Under the pieces are notes generated by a model. It was not told the origin of the DNA. It made no database searches and worked only from the letters and a program-made list of their open reading frames with translations. The position numbers were made by a program, and so were the translations under genes. From NCBI GenBank assembly GCA_030429545.1, contig JAUIFF010000001.1, positions 1,399,599 to 1,463,598 of the forward strand: a stretch of 64,000 nt of DNA, read 5' to 3'. Of the stretch, positions 17,419 through 25,560 are shown piece after piece; position 1 is the stretch's first letter; each line of letters begins with the position of its first letter. This stretch comes from Polyangia bacterium. Its GTDB lineage: Bacteria > Myxococcota_A > Polyangia > Nannocystales > Nannocystaceae.

Positions 17419-18405
17419 TCAAGGCCGATGGTTGACATCAGTCTGTGGCCGTTTGGCCCATGCCTCGGCCGGGTCGAGTCCGATTTTTTGCAGCCCCGGA
17501 AACAACTCCTGTTCGACCGTGGCAAAAAAGATCATGGCGTATTGCTCAGGGCTCAAGACCCCGAGGTTGGGCCCGTCGGTGCGCGTAATAGTGATCTCGC
17601 GCCCGGCGACATCGGCAATCGTATAGCCACAGGCGGTCGTCGCCTCGAACCCGCCAAAGGCCACGCGCAATCGCTCCTGCACATCAGCTCGACTTTCGCG
17701 GGTGAGCGCAGGCCAAATCGTTGCAAGTGCATCCCAGCCAAAGGCCGCGTGGAGGTGCTCGTCGCGTTGGATCTGGCGCAGCACTTGGTTTGCCACGTCG
17801 TCGGTACATACAACGATAAGCGCGTCGTACATCGGCCGGGAGATGGTTTCACCGAGACAGCACGCCACCAAAATCGCTTCGGCGGCCCACCGCAGAAGTT
17901 GCTGTCGATCACCCGCATACGGGGCGCGGGGCCATGGCGCCCGGGGCCGCTCCCAGGCAAACGCTCGCGGGCTCACAGCCGGGCCTTCGGGGTCGCAGGC
18001 CAACGCCATTTGCCCACAAACCTCTGCGTGGCGCACTTCGTCAGTCATGAGACGCGTCAATGGTCCAAGCAATTCGAGGCCGACATTGGCCTCACACAGG
18101 GCATGGGTCACCCCGCTAAACTGATGGATCGAGCCGTACTCGGCGACAGCTCGACGGGCCCAATGGCGGGCGGCTTCGCGGCGAAGTTCAAGCGGATAGT
18201 CCCCGCGGCGAAAGCTTTCAAACTCAGGCCAGGGTTCACGCCCGACCTGCCCACGATAGATCCGTTGCAACCGCCGGGTGGTGGCCGCAAACATCTGCTC
18301 ACAGGTTTTTGTTGTATCGGCAACAGCCCCGCTCGGGCAATCCCGCGTGTCTTCGGAGGGGCCGGATAGAGCTCGCCCCGCCGACGTGCGCCGCCTATCG
18401 TGCAT
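17419..18405 (-). CDS. Ferritin-like di-iron carboxylate protein
   Basis: The 328-aa product is mostly helical and has two ExxH-type elements that fit a di-metal ferritin-like site. They are RLMTDEVRHAEVCGQ (about residue 140) and LRQIQRDEHLHAAFGWDA (about 215), with extra helix carboxylates around HALCEANVGLELLG and LVACCLGETISRP. Ferritin-like oxidoreductases of this size include AurF-like N-oxygenases and desaturase relatives; the exact reaction cannot be told. Its ATG overlaps the stop of the upstream lipoprotein gene (TAATG), so the two are co-translated. Confidence 0.6.
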   Translation of the reverse strand: MHDRRRTSAGRALSGPSEDTRDCPSGAVADTTKTCEQMFAATTRRLQRIYRGQVGREPWPEFESFRRGDYPLELRREAARHWARRAVAEYGSIHQFSGVTHALCEANVGLELLGPLTRLMTDEVRHAEVCGQMALACDPEGPAVSPRAFAWERPRAPWPRAPYAGDRQQLLRWAAEAILVACCLGETISRPMYDALIVVCTDDVANQVLRQIQRDEHLHAAFGWDALATIWPALTRESRADVQERLRVAFGGFEATTACGYTIADVAGREITITRTDGPNLGVLSPEQYAMIFFATVEQELFPGLQKIGLDPAEAWAKRPQTDVNHRP

Positions 18406-18836
18406 TAGGTCGGTGGCGGCGGCCGTTTTGGCTCAGGTTCTGGTGGGCGGGTATTGGTCCGCGGTTTTTCCGGGCGAGTATTGGTTTTTGGCTGTGGCTC
18501 GGGTGTCGGGTTAATGATTGGCTGCTCAACCGGCTCCGCCGGCTCCTTAGGTTGCGGCGGCGTATTGACGATCGGCTGCGGCTCCTTCGGGTGCGGCTTG
18601 GGGTCGGAGTTTGGTTCGACTTGCAGCGGTTTGTCCGTACCCGGCTGCGATGGCTCGGGCTCCGTTTCGGGGGCCGGGTTGCTCGTCGGCTTGGGTGGCT
18701 GGGGATCTGGGGCCGGCGTATTGATCGTCGGCGGCGGGTCGTTATCGCAACCAGCACCCACGGCCGGCACCAATAGCGTTGTGCCCACCGCAAAGCGGAG
18801 AAAAGGTTTGGGGAGCGGGGCCATCGGGGCTATCAC
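18405..18836 (-). CDS. Small proline-rich lipoprotein
   Basis: The 143-aa product has a signal peptide ending AVGAGC, then a mature chain almost entirely of Pro/Glu/Lys/Thr/Asn repeats (PKEPQPIVNTPPQPKEPAEP and similar). No folded domain is visible; it may be a spacer-like surface or periplasmic lipoprotein. It overlaps the ferritin-like gene by one base. Confidence 0.6.
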   Translation of the reverse strand: MIAPMAPLPKPFLRFAVGTTLLVPAVGAGCDNDPPPTINTPAPDPQPPKPTSNPAPETEPEPSQPGTDKPLQVEPNSDPKPHPKEPQPIVNTPPQPKEPAEPVEQPIINPTPEPQPKTNTRPEKPRTNTRPPEPEPKRPPPPT

Positions 18837-18991
18837 ACCACAGCGGTTCGACCCCTCGCAACGGTAGAGATCGACCCCTAACTGCGTTCACAGGTGCAAT
18901 AGCGGACCGGGCCACCAGGCCGGTGGGCCCAGGATAGATGTACCAACATCGACTTGTGGGTCAGCCGATCGGCGCATTAAAACTGAAATAT

Positions 18992-19037
18992 TGCATGTGC
19001 AACACTGGACTTGCTCGTCAAGTTTTCTGCATGTACA
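18992..19037. promoter_or_regulatory. Two TGYANNTRCA sites upstream of the cupin gene
   Basis: tgcatgtgca (18992-19001) and tgcatgtaca (19028-19037) are spaced 36 bp start to start, with the second ending 9 bp before the cupin ATG. Both have TG as the central dinucleotide. If the iterated palindrome binds a protein, this is a likely regulatory use; it is also where the ribosome-binding site would be. Confidence 0.4.
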
Positions 19038-19046
19038 AGATCGCCC

Positions 19047-19556
19047 ATGTCCGACTTACCGCCCACCGTTGTCAACGTTGAGGACGCCCGTGAAATCTCC
19101 CGTACCCTCGGCGATCATTGGGGCGCCCACTACAAGGTCTTGACCCCGGCCATGCGTCCCCGCGGCGGGAGCCTGGGTATCAACCACATGCGGGTTCCAC
19201 CTGGCCGTACGACCTGCCCGTTTCACAGCCACCAACTCGAAGACGAGGCGTTTTTCATCCTCTCGGGCTCCGGCCTGCTGCGCTACGGCGATGAGGTCAC
19301 CGAGCTCAAGCCCGGCGATTGCGTGTCATGCCCGGCCGGAACCGGAACCGCCCACCAAATCGCCAACAACGGCAACGAAGATCTGGTCTACCTCGCGATC
19401 GGTCGCCACGATCCCAACGAAGTCTGCGTGTACCCCGACAACGGAAAAGTCATGGTCCGCAGCATCCAGCGCGTCGGTTGGCTCGAGTCCGAGGACTACT
19501 TCAAGGGCGAACCCACACCGCCGAAAATCCTGGCGATGGTGGCAACCGAGTCCTGA
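19047..19556 (+). CDS. Cupin-domain protein
   Basis: The 169-aa product is a single-domain cupin. Motif 1 is CPFHSHQLEDEAFFILSGSG (His, His, Glu), and motif 2 is KPGDCVSCPAGTGTAHQIANNGN (His). The metal ligands are therefore present. The rest (VCVYPDNGKVMVRS, ESEDYFKGE) matches small cupins of sugar-isomerase or dioxygenase-like type; no specific substrate can be named. The ATG at 19047 (MSDLPPTVVNVED) is preferred over an in-frame GTG/ATG further up, which would lie over the palindromic sites. It is followed by an AT-rich spacer. Confidence 0.85.
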   Translation: MSDLPPTVVNVEDAREISRTLGDHWGAHYKVLTPAMRPRGGSLGINHMRVPPGRTTCPFHSHQLEDEAFFILSGSGLLRYGDEVTELKPGDCVSCPAGTGTAHQIANNGNEDLVYLAIGRHDPNEVCVYPDNGKVMVRSIQRVGWLESEDYFKGEPTPPKILAMVATES

Positions 19557-19576
19557 GCCGCCAAATCTCAGTGCGA

Positions 19577-19660
19577 GAAAGGTTAAAGAAAAACTTTTAT
19601 TTTCAATAATTAAAGAGTTCTTCTTTATGTAAAAAATGCACTTTTTTGTGGCTCGAAGTG
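19577..19660. other. AT-rich island upstream of tRNA-Thr
   Basis: About 85 bp of strongly A/T-rich DNA (for example ttttattttcaataattaaagag and aaaaaatgcactttttt) stands out in an otherwise GC-rich region. It could provide an UP-element-like promoter region for the tRNA, or be a small inserted remnant. I see no open reading frame in it. Confidence 0.4.
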
Positions 19661-19738
19661 CCAACCAAAAAATGCGGGAGTGAGCCCCGTGTTTGAGTCT
19701 TGACGCCGGGATGAAAGCGGCATACACATCCTCCCCAC

Positions 19739-19811
19739 GCCGCTTTAGCTCAGTTGGTAGAGCAGCTGATTCGTAATCAGCAGGTCGTTGGTTCAAATCC
19801 GACAAGCGGCT
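19739..19811 (+). tRNA. tRNA-Thr (CGT)
   Basis: A complete cloverleaf: acceptor GCCGCTT / AAGCGGC, D-loop agctcagttggtagagc, anticodon stem ctgat-tCGTaa-atcag with anticodon CGT, and T-arm gttcaaatcc. The CCA end is not encoded. Confidence 0.93.
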
Positions 19812-19814
19812 CTC

Positions 19815-19837
19815 ACCCCGGTTTTCGGGGTTTTTTT
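19815..19837 (+). terminator. Intrinsic terminator after tRNA-Thr
   Basis: The accccg / cggggt stem with a gtttt loop is followed directly by a run of seven T. Confidence 0.88.
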
Positions 19838-19894
19838 ATGGCCGCGGTCGGCTGTGGGTGGCGAACTTTTTGCGAGTTGCTACCCTCCGCGGCC

Positions 19895-20737
19895 GTGGGC
19901 AAGAAAAAGAAGCCGCGAGTCGCACCGCCGTCGATCCCGGGATTGATCGACAGTCACTGCCACCTCGACTACGCGCCGATGTCAGACGACTTGGCCGGCA
20001 CACTCGCGCGTGCCGCAGATGCGGGGGTCGAGCAGTTCATCCATATTGGTTGCCGCCTCGACGCCTTCGATCGCGCCCTCGCCCTCGCCCATTCGGACCC
20101 GCGGATTTTTACCGCACTCGGGGTCCACCCGCACGACGGCACCACGGTCGACGACGCGGCCATGCAGGTGCTCGAAGCCAAGGTCACCGACAACCGCGAA
20201 CGGGTGGTGGCGATCGGCGAAACCGGGCTCGATTACTACTACGACAACTCGCCGCGAACCGTGCAACAGCATGCGTTCGCCCGGCACATCGAGCTCGCCA
20301 ACCGCCTCGACATGCCGCTGGTATTGCACATCCGCGATGCCCATGCCGACGCCCTCGAAATCGTCGACAACCACCCGCGGCGCGACAACCCTGGGATAGT
20401 CCACTGCTTTACTGGCACCGCCGACGAAGCTCGGCGCTGGCTCGACCGCGGCTATCACATTTCGTTTTCGGGGATCGCCACATTTCCGACTGCTGCGCCG
20501 GTCCGTGAGGCAGCCCGCATCTGCCCCAACGACCGTATCCTGTTGGAAACCGATGCTCCGTTTTTGGCGCCAGCACCCAACCGCGGCCGAAAAAACGAAC
20601 CGGCCTACGTCGCATTTACCTGCGCACACCTCGCAACCGTCCGTAACCAAGACGCCCGCGAACTCGCAAGCATCGCCGCCACCAACACCCGACAGCTGCT
20701 CAACCTCCCACCCCCCAGTGCGGTCTCGGCAACTTAG
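19895..20737 (+). CDS. tatD: TatD-family metal-dependent DNase/hydrolase
   Basis: The 280-aa product carries the TatD signature residues: LIDSHCHLD (HxH metal ligands, about residue 16), VVAIGETGLDYYY (Glu), MPLVLHIRDAHADAL (His), GIVHCFTGTADEARRWLDRGYHISFSG (His) and RILLETDAPFLAP (Asp). TatD proteins are 3'-5' exonucleases acting in DNA repair. I choose the GTG at 19895, followed by GKKKKPRVAPP, because it lies past the tRNA terminator; an ATG at 19838 would add 19 residues. The motifs are complete and the length is typical. Confidence 0.88.
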   Translation: MGKKKKPRVAPPSIPGLIDSHCHLDYAPMSDDLAGTLARAADAGVEQFIHIGCRLDAFDRALALAHSDPRIFTALGVHPHDGTTVDDAAMQVLEAKVTDNRERVVAIGETGLDYYYDNSPRTVQQHAFARHIELANRLDMPLVLHIRDAHADALEIVDNHPRRDNPGIVHCFTGTADEARRWLDRGYHISFSGIATFPTAAPVREAARICPNDRILLETDAPFLAPAPNRGRKNEPAYVAFTCAHLATVRNQDARELASIAATNTRQLLNLPPPSAVSAT

Positions 20738-20879
20738 TCGTGTGAGCGTTGTGAGCCGACCATCGCTTGCCAAAACCGCCGGCAGTTGACGCCCGCGGAC
20801 GACTCCTCCATAGTCCCCGCTCCCATCGGAGCTTTCTCCCCGTGTTGGTGGAGAACAACCCGTACAACTGGAGAGCAAC

Positions 20880-21551
20880 ATGAATTTCCAACTCGGCCTG
20901 ATCACCAAAAAGATCGGCATGACTCAAATCTTCGAGAAGGACGGCCGCCGCGTCCCGGTCACCGTTCTTCGTGCAGCTGGCAACCAGGTTCTTGGCCACC
21001 GCACCGTCGAGCGCGACGGTTACAGCGCCCTGGTCGTCGCCTTCGACGAGAAAAAACCCTCGCGCTGCACCAAAGCCGAACTCGGTCGCTTCAAGCAGGC
21101 CAACATCAGCCCCAAGTACGTCGTCCGCGAGTTTCGCGTTGCTGCCGATGTCCTCGGCAAGTACGCCGTTGGCACTGAGGTTCCGCTTTCGCTGTTCGAG
21201 GTCGGTGCCAGCGTCGACGTCACCGGCACCAGCAAGGGCAAGGGCTTTCAAGGTGTGATGAAGCGCCACAACATGCGTGGTGAGCAACGCACCCACGGTA
21301 ACCACGAGAGCTTCCGTCACGGCGGTTCGATCGGTTGTCGTAAAACTCCTGGTCGCGTCCTTCCCGGTAAGCGCATGGCTGGCCACATGGGCAACGAGCG
21401 CCTCACCCAGCAAAACATGACTGTTGTTCGCGTACTCGACGAGCAAGGTGTGTTGTTGGTCCGCGGCCCCGTCCCCGGCGCCAAAAATTCCTACGTGACC
21501 GTGCGCCACGCCGTCAAACCGGCGATTCGCGCTGGCAACAACAAGGGCTAA
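20880..21551 (+). CDS. rplC: 50S ribosomal protein L3
   Basis: The 223-aa product is a full-length uL3: GLITKKIGMTQIFEKDGRRVPVTVL at the start, GTSKGKGFQGVMKRHNMRG, and HRTPGS-like HGGSIGCRKTPGRVLPGKRMAGHMG. L3 nucleates 50S assembly and reaches the peptidyl transferase centre. It is unusual that the gene stands alone: tatD lies upstream and a terminator plus rlmE downstream, instead of rpsJ-rplC-rplD-rplW of the S10 operon. The ribosome-binding site tggagagcaac precedes the ATG. It could be the only copy relocated, or a second copy. Confidence 0.95.
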   Translation: MNFQLGLITKKIGMTQIFEKDGRRVPVTVLRAAGNQVLGHRTVERDGYSALVVAFDEKKPSRCTKAELGRFKQANISPKYVVREFRVAADVLGKYAVGTEVPLSLFEVGASVDVTGTSKGKGFQGVMKRHNMRGEQRTHGNHESFRHGGSIGCRKTPGRVLPGKRMAGHMGNERLTQQNMTVVRVLDEQGVLLVRGPVPGAKNSYVTVRHAVKPAIRAGNNKG

Positions 21552-21569
21552 GCGACACTTCCCAAAGAG

Positions 21570-21599
21570 GCCTGCCCCGCACGCGAGGCAGGCTTTTTT
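21570..21599 (+). terminator. Intrinsic terminator after rplC
   Basis: A gcctgcc / ggcaggc 7-bp stem with a 10-nt loop is followed by six T. Confidence 0.9.
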
Positions 21600-21622
21600 G
21601 TATCATCACCGAATCACCACCG

Positions 21623-22306
21623 ATGGCACGTCGCAAGAAACTCAACGACCGTTCAGGTCGTCACGACCCGGCATACCTCCGAGCCAAGCGCGAGAACTTT
21701 GCCGCCCGAGCGATCTACAAGCTCGAGGAAATCGACAAAAAGTACCGTCTGTTTCGCCGCGGCAACCGTGTCATCGACCTCGGGTGTTGGCCCGGCTCGT
21801 GGATGCAATACGCGGCCGAAAAAGTGGGAGACGAGGGCTACATCTACGGCCTCGATCTCCGCGAAGTTGCGCTCGCGCTCCCGAGTTGGGTCGAGACCGA
21901 CGTCGCCGATGTCTACGCCTGGAACCCAATTGAGACGTTTGGCGAGGATTTTGCCCGGTTCAATGTGGTGATGAGTGACATGGCGCCCCAGACCACGGGA
22001 GACCGCCACAGCGATGTCTACCGCTCCGAAGAGCTGTGCCGCCGCGCTTTTGAAATCGGTCGCACGGTGCTGCGCCCGGGCGGCAAGATCGTGGTGAAAG
22101 TCTTTCAGGGCGGTGGCTTTCGCGAACTGTTGCGCGAGTTGCAGCTGACCTACCAGGAGGCCAAGCCTTTTCACGCGCGCAACACCCGGTCGGGCTCGAC
22201 CGAGCAGTATCTCATTGGCCGCGGGCTCAAGGCATCGGCCCTGCTCAAGCCACAACCGCCACCGCCATCCGAGCTGGCCCCGTCCGAGGCGACGACCATC
22301 GAGTGA
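21623..22306 (+). CDS. rlmE: 23S rRNA (uridine-2'-O)-methyltransferase RlmE
   Basis: The 227-aa product matches RlmE/FtsJ, which 2'-O-methylates U2552 of 23S rRNA in the A-loop using SAM. It has ARAIYKLEEIDKKYRLF (first Lys of the K-D-K-E tetrad), VIDLGCWPGSW (SAM loop; the usual form is DLGAAPGGW), VVMSDMAPQTTG (Asp), GGKIVVKVFQGG (Lys) and SGSTEQYLIGRG (Glu). All four catalytic residues are present. A Pro-rich C-terminal tail of about 20 residues is extra. Adjacency to rplC makes a ribosome-assembly pair, although a terminator lies between them. Confidence 0.9.
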   Translation: MARRKKLNDRSGRHDPAYLRAKRENFAARAIYKLEEIDKKYRLFRRGNRVIDLGCWPGSWMQYAAEKVGDEGYIYGLDLREVALALPSWVETDVADVYAWNPIETFGEDFARFNVVMSDMAPQTTGDRHSDVYRSEELCRRAFEIGRTVLRPGGKIVVKVFQGGGFRELLRELQLTYQEAKPFHARNTRSGSTEQYLIGRGLKASALLKPQPPPPSELAPSEATTIE

Positions 22307-22318
22307 CAGGGCTACTGG

Positions 22319-22328
22319 TGTAGATACA
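22319..22328. repeat. TGYANNTRCA site after rlmE
   Basis: tgtagataca, 12 bp past the rlmE stop, lies inside a ggtgta-gataca-tacacc hairpin. Another copy (tgcacatgca, 22398-22407) overlaps the start codons of the following VOC gene. Confidence 0.45.
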
Positions 22329-22402
22329 TACACCTGGAAGACAAATGTGTGTGTCGGTCACGAGACTGGCGATTTTGCCCGTGTTGTCCGATACTCATGC
22401 AC

Positions 22403-22774
22403 ATGCAACTCGGAGCATTCTCTGTCAGTCTCGCCGTCAAGGAGCTCGCCACTTCACGTGCGTTCTACGAAAAACTCGGGTTTGAGGTCGTCGGTGGTGT
22501 GGCCGCCCAAAATTGGCTGATCCTAAAAAACGGGACGACCGTGATTGGCCTGTTTCAAGGCATGTTTGAAGACAACATCTTGACCTTCAACCCCGGGTGG
22601 GACAGCCAACAAAACAAGCTCGACAACTTCACAGACGTGCGCGAACTGGCCACACGCCTACGTGAGAGCGGGCTTTCGCCCCAGGGCAACCCCGCTGAAA
22701 AGCCCGAGGGTCCCGGCCACTTCACACTCACCGACCCCGACGGCAACACGATCCTCATCGATCAGCACGTGTAG
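22403..22774 (+). CDS. VOC-family (glyoxalase/bleomycin-resistance-like) protein
   Basis: The 123-aa product is one vicinal-oxygen-chelate domain: [29 protein letters not shown], a middle [13 protein letters not shown], then [19 protein letters not shown]. The first metal position is not His (the strand begins FSVSL), so it may not be a glyoxalase. Many such single-domain proteins are of unknown function. The ATG at 22403 gives the canonical beta-strand start; an ATG two codons earlier (22397) is possible. A TGYANNTRCA site overlaps these start codons. Confidence 0.75.
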   Translation: MQLGAFSVSLAVKELATSRAFYEKLGFEVVGGVAAQNWLILKNGTTVIGLFQGMFEDNILTFNPGWDSQQNKLDNFTDVRELATRLRESGLSPQGNPAEKPEGPGHFTLTDPDGNTILIDQHV

Positions 22775-22783
22775 CCAAAAAAC

Positions 22784-22818
22784 ATGTAAGTGCACCATGT
22801 TACATGTTGCACTTACAT
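22784..22818. repeat. Nested palindromes made of two TGYANNTRCA sites
   Basis: An 11-bp perfect inverted repeat, atgtaagtgca / tgcacttacat, encloses a 13-nt loop that itself holds catgt-t-acatg. Two copies of the iterated motif (22785-22794, 22808-22817) form the arms. It lies just after the VOC stop and could be a transcript-end hairpin on either strand, though no T-tract follows. Confidence 0.7.
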
Positions 22819-22834
22819 CAAACTAGGAGCCGGG

Positions 22835-23053
22835 CTAGATCAGGCGCCGCCACTTGAGCTGAAACTCGAGCTCTTCGTCGCGCCCCTCGACTTCGTGTTC
22901 GATCGAAAAATTCGCCGAAACCGGGACGGTAAACCGCTTTTGTCGCACCTGAATCCGAAACGATTCACCGCGCTCAATCGCATCGGCGGCTCGCCGCAGG
23001 GCTTCGACAAATTGTTCACGGGTACACTCGCGCTCGGCATCACGATCGGACAT
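22835..23053 (-). CDS. Amphi-Trp domain-containing protein
   Basis: The 72-aa product fits the small amphi-Trp domain family: an N-terminal helix (CTREQFVEALRRAADAIERGESFRIQV), a strand (RFTVPVSANFSIEHEVE) and the terminal amphipathic strand DEELEFQLKWRRL with the signature Trp. The function of this family is not established. It is the last gene of the minus-strand cluster that includes two aminotransferases. Confidence 0.65.
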   Translation of the reverse strand: MSDRDAERECTREQFVEALRRAADAIERGESFRIQVRQKRFTVPVSANFSIEHEVEGRDEELEFQLKWRRLI

Positions 23054-23142
23054 GACCTAAAGATAACCTCCACGCCCAACCGGCAATTTCCCGAACCGTG
23101 TTAGGTCGGGCGTGCGAGGACTAACAAACACCGCCGCGTCGA

Positions 23143-24375
23143 TCACAACTGCGCGAGTCCATCGGCCAATGCGGCAACAATTTCGGCCACCGCTTCCTCG
23201 GGCAAACACAACGGTGGACACACAAAAAATGCGTTATCGCGAACCGGCAAAAACACTCCGCGCTCGCGCATCAGCTGGTGCAGAGGCGTGGCGTTGCGGT
23301 CGAGCTCAACCCGGATCATCAACCCGAGCCCTCGCACGTCAACGATGCCAAGATCGGTGTCCGCGAGGGTTTTGAGCTGTGTTTGCAGGACTTGGCCCAC
23401 GCGTTCGGCCCGGCCCACAAGCCCTTCGCGGGCAATGACTTCCATCGAACCAACCGCGGCTGCACACGATACCGGGTGAGCGTAGTGGGTGAGCCCGCAC
23501 CACAAGGTCTGCTCGGCAAAGTAATCGGCCACATCCTGCGACACCAACACCCCTGAAAGCGGGGCGTAACCCGAAGTCAGGCCCTTGCCGATCGTCATCA
23601 AGTCGGGCCGTACGCCCCAGTGCTCATGGGCAAACCACCGGCCCGTCCGCCCAAATCCACTGAAAATCTCATCGTCGATCAACAGGATATTGTGGGCGGT
23701 CGCCAGCTCGCGCACGCGCGGCCAAAAGTCTGGCGGTGGCAGCTGCATGCCATTGGTCCCGGTAAACCCCTCGAGCAAAATCGCCGCAACCGAGTCAGGC
23801 CCGGCCTGGTCGAGCACACGCTCCAAACTCGCAACCCAGTCTGAGGTGTCGCCAACGCGCTGGCTCGGGTATGGGTCGTCGATATGGAGCCCCGGTTTCA
23901 TTGCATGTTCAAATGCTTGCTTGCGACGATCTCCGGCAATTTCCAAAACCGCAAGCGTAGCCCCGTGGTACGAGTTTTTACGGGTGATCACGCGGGTCTT
24001 GCCGGTGTAGAGCCGGGCCATTTTGATGGCGTTTTCAACCGCCTCTGAGCCCCCCGTGGCAAAAAACGCCTTGGCAAACCCGGCCCGCTCGCACACCATG
24101 CGCCCCAGTTGCTCGCGGATCGGCAGCACGGCATTGGGGTTGGCCGCGGCAATACTCTCGATCTGTGCGTGCATCCGCTGGCGGATGTGGGGGTGACCGT
24201 GGCCGGCATTGACATTGTAGACCTGGCTCTCGAGGTCCCACAGCCAGCCGTAGCGACGGGTACGAAACCGGGCTCCTGTAGCTTCGACGATCTCGAGCGG
24301 ATCGGCCGTGGCCTGCTTCGACCAGGTCACAAGCACGCGGCCCCGCTGGGCGGCGGCGAGGTCAGAAGGATGCAT
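23143..24375 (-). CDS. Class III PLP-dependent aminotransferase
   Basis: The 410-aa product is a complete class III aminotransferase: YGWLWDLESQVYNVNAGHGHPHI, FFATGGSEAVENAIKMAR (phosphate site), YHGATLAVLEIAG, ILLEGFTGTNGM, ILLIDDEIFSGFGRTGRWFAHE (Asp for the pyridine N) and PDLMTIGKGLTSGYAPLSGVLVS (catalytic Lys in TIGKGL). These enzymes move amino groups of diamines, omega-amino acids or beta-amino acids. The ATG at 24375 is chosen because aagga sits 8 nt upstream; another ATG lies 6 bp earlier. It starts 11 bp after the stop of the C45-type gene, so they are one operon. Confidence 0.88.
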   Translation of the reverse strand: MHPSDLAAAQRGRVLVTWSKQATADPLEIVEATGARFRTRRYGWLWDLESQVYNVNAGHGHPHIRQRMHAQIESIAAANPNAVLPIREQLGRMVCERAGFAKAFFATGGSEAVENAIKMARLYTGKTRVITRKNSYHGATLAVLEIAGDRRKQAFEHAMKPGLHIDDPYPSQRVGDTSDWVASLERVLDQAGPDSVAAILLEGFTGTNGMQLPPPDFWPRVRELATAHNILLIDDEIFSGFGRTGRWFAHEHWGVRPDLMTIGKGLTSGYAPLSGVLVSQDVADYFAEQTLWCGLTHYAHPVSCAAAVGSMEVIAREGLVGRAERVGQVLQTQLKTLADTDLGIVDVRGLGLMIRVELDRNATPLHQLMRERGVFLPVRDNAFFVCPPLCLPEEAVAEIVAALADGLAQL

Positions 24376-24386
24376 ATTCATGGTCC

Positions 24387-25496
24387 TTAGTTTACCGTGG
24401 TGGGGGTAAAACGCGACAGCGTGTACGGTTGTGGTGGCGGCCGGTGGACACACCCGCTACAGGCGTAGATCTCGCCCGAGCGGCAACTCATGACCATTGC
24501 GCCACAGGTCCGCGAGGCCGAGGGATCGCCGCTGGCATCATCGACGTGCGAGCAGATACTACGAGGATACCCCTCGTGGCTCCCCAAAAAGGCCCACAGT
24601 CGCTCCGGCGTGCGTGGGTGGTCCTGGGCGTAGAGCGTACTAGCGAGCTCGAGCCGGCGAAAGGTCGTGCTGACCGGTGAGATTTTTTCGTGCTGCCGCA
24701 GGACCGGGTCGAAGCAGTGATTCGTATGCATATGCACTGCCTTCGCCCCCGTCTGGGTCAACATCTTGCGCTGGCCGGTGGTCTCAATCCCAAAAAACGA
24801 GCTGTTGTCGGCGATCATGTAGTGGTGCCCGCTCGAAAGCCGCGCCCCCATCAACACATCCTTGGCCGCCGCGGCACTCGTTTCCTCGAGCATGCGCCGG
24901 ACCAGGGCTGGCCACACCACACCAACCTGTCCGTCTGTGCACGTTAGGTTGTTGATCGTAACCGCCAGCCCGGCGTGATTGAGCCCGGTCATGCCCAGGC
25001 AACCCACCAGGGTAAAGCACATCACCTCATATTCACTGTTTGGCGGTTTGATTTGGATCAAGCGAACATGGGGCGCCGCGGTCCCGTGCATGTCCCAGGT
25101 TTGGCCGAGCACCGGTCCCTGGGGTCCATGTACATACACAGCCGTACAGCCCCCAGGGTCCCCGTTGTCGACCAGTACGGCCGGGGGCACATCGCGAAGA
25201 TCCGTGTAGTGGTTTAACACCACGACCTGGGCAGGGGTAATTCCCGCCGCTCGGGCGATCCCTAGCATCTCCTCGGTCAGCTCCGGCGAGAACTTATCGA
25301 GTGCAGGTACATGCAAATCGGCAACCGCAAGCAGCTGCTCGCGCGACTCAAAGGCTCCCTTGGCCAGCGCAAGTTCGGTGCGAATCTCGGCGAGTTCGGC
25401 AATTGCCTCGCGCCACTGCTCGCCATGGGCTTCGCCCCGCAACCGCGGGGTTGGCTGGTCGAGCACAAATGGGGAAAGTTCACTCAGGGATTGCAT
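24387..25496 (-). CDS. C45-family peptidase / isopenicillin N acyltransferase-like protein
   Basis: The 369-aa product matches the C45 Ntn-hydrolase family, in which the precursor cleaves itself to expose an N-terminal Cys. The site is visible as DNGDPGGCTAVYVHGPQGPVLGQTWDMH (about residue 120). MTGLNHAGLAVTINNLTC, HHYMIADNSSFFGIET and MHTNHCFDP follow. Relatives include isopenicillin N acyltransferase and many amidases that make or break N-acyl bonds. It sits between two aminotransferase genes, so an N-acylated amino compound is a plausible product or substrate (inference). The start ATG at 25496 gives the usual length; the open frame upstream to 25577 is probably not translated. Confidence 0.82.
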   Translation of the reverse strand: MQSLSELSPFVLDQPTPRLRGEAHGEQWREAIAELAEIRTELALAKGAFESREQLLAVADLHVPALDKFSPELTEEMLGIARAAGITPAQVVVLNHYTDLRDVPPAVLVDNGDPGGCTAVYVHGPQGPVLGQTWDMHGTAAPHVRLIQIKPPNSEYEVMCFTLVGCLGMTGLNHAGLAVTINNLTCTDGQVGVVWPALVRRMLEETSAAAAKDVLMGARLSSGHHYMIADNSSFFGIETTGQRKMLTQTGAKAVHMHTNHCFDPVLRQHEKISPVSTTFRRLELASTLYAQDHPRTPERLWAFLGSHEGYPRSICSHVDDASGDPSASRTCGAMVMSCRSGEIYACSGCVHRPPPQPYTLSRFTPTTVN

Positions 25497-25538
25497 ACGT
25501 AAAACCAACGCCTCACTGCTGCGGGTTCTCAGGCTAGA

Positions 25539-25548
25539 TGCACGTGCA
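25539..25548. repeat. TGYANNTRCA site in the spacer between fusion gene and C45 gene
   Basis: tgcacgtgca lies in the 64-bp gap between the two minus-strand genes. Confidence 0.45.
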
Positions 25549-25560
25549 AATTGTTTGAAA

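Noticed and set aside
19577..19660. Recently inserted mobile element in the AT-rich spacer
   Set aside because: Too short, no terminal repeats and no coding frame; a promoter-associated AT tract is simpler.
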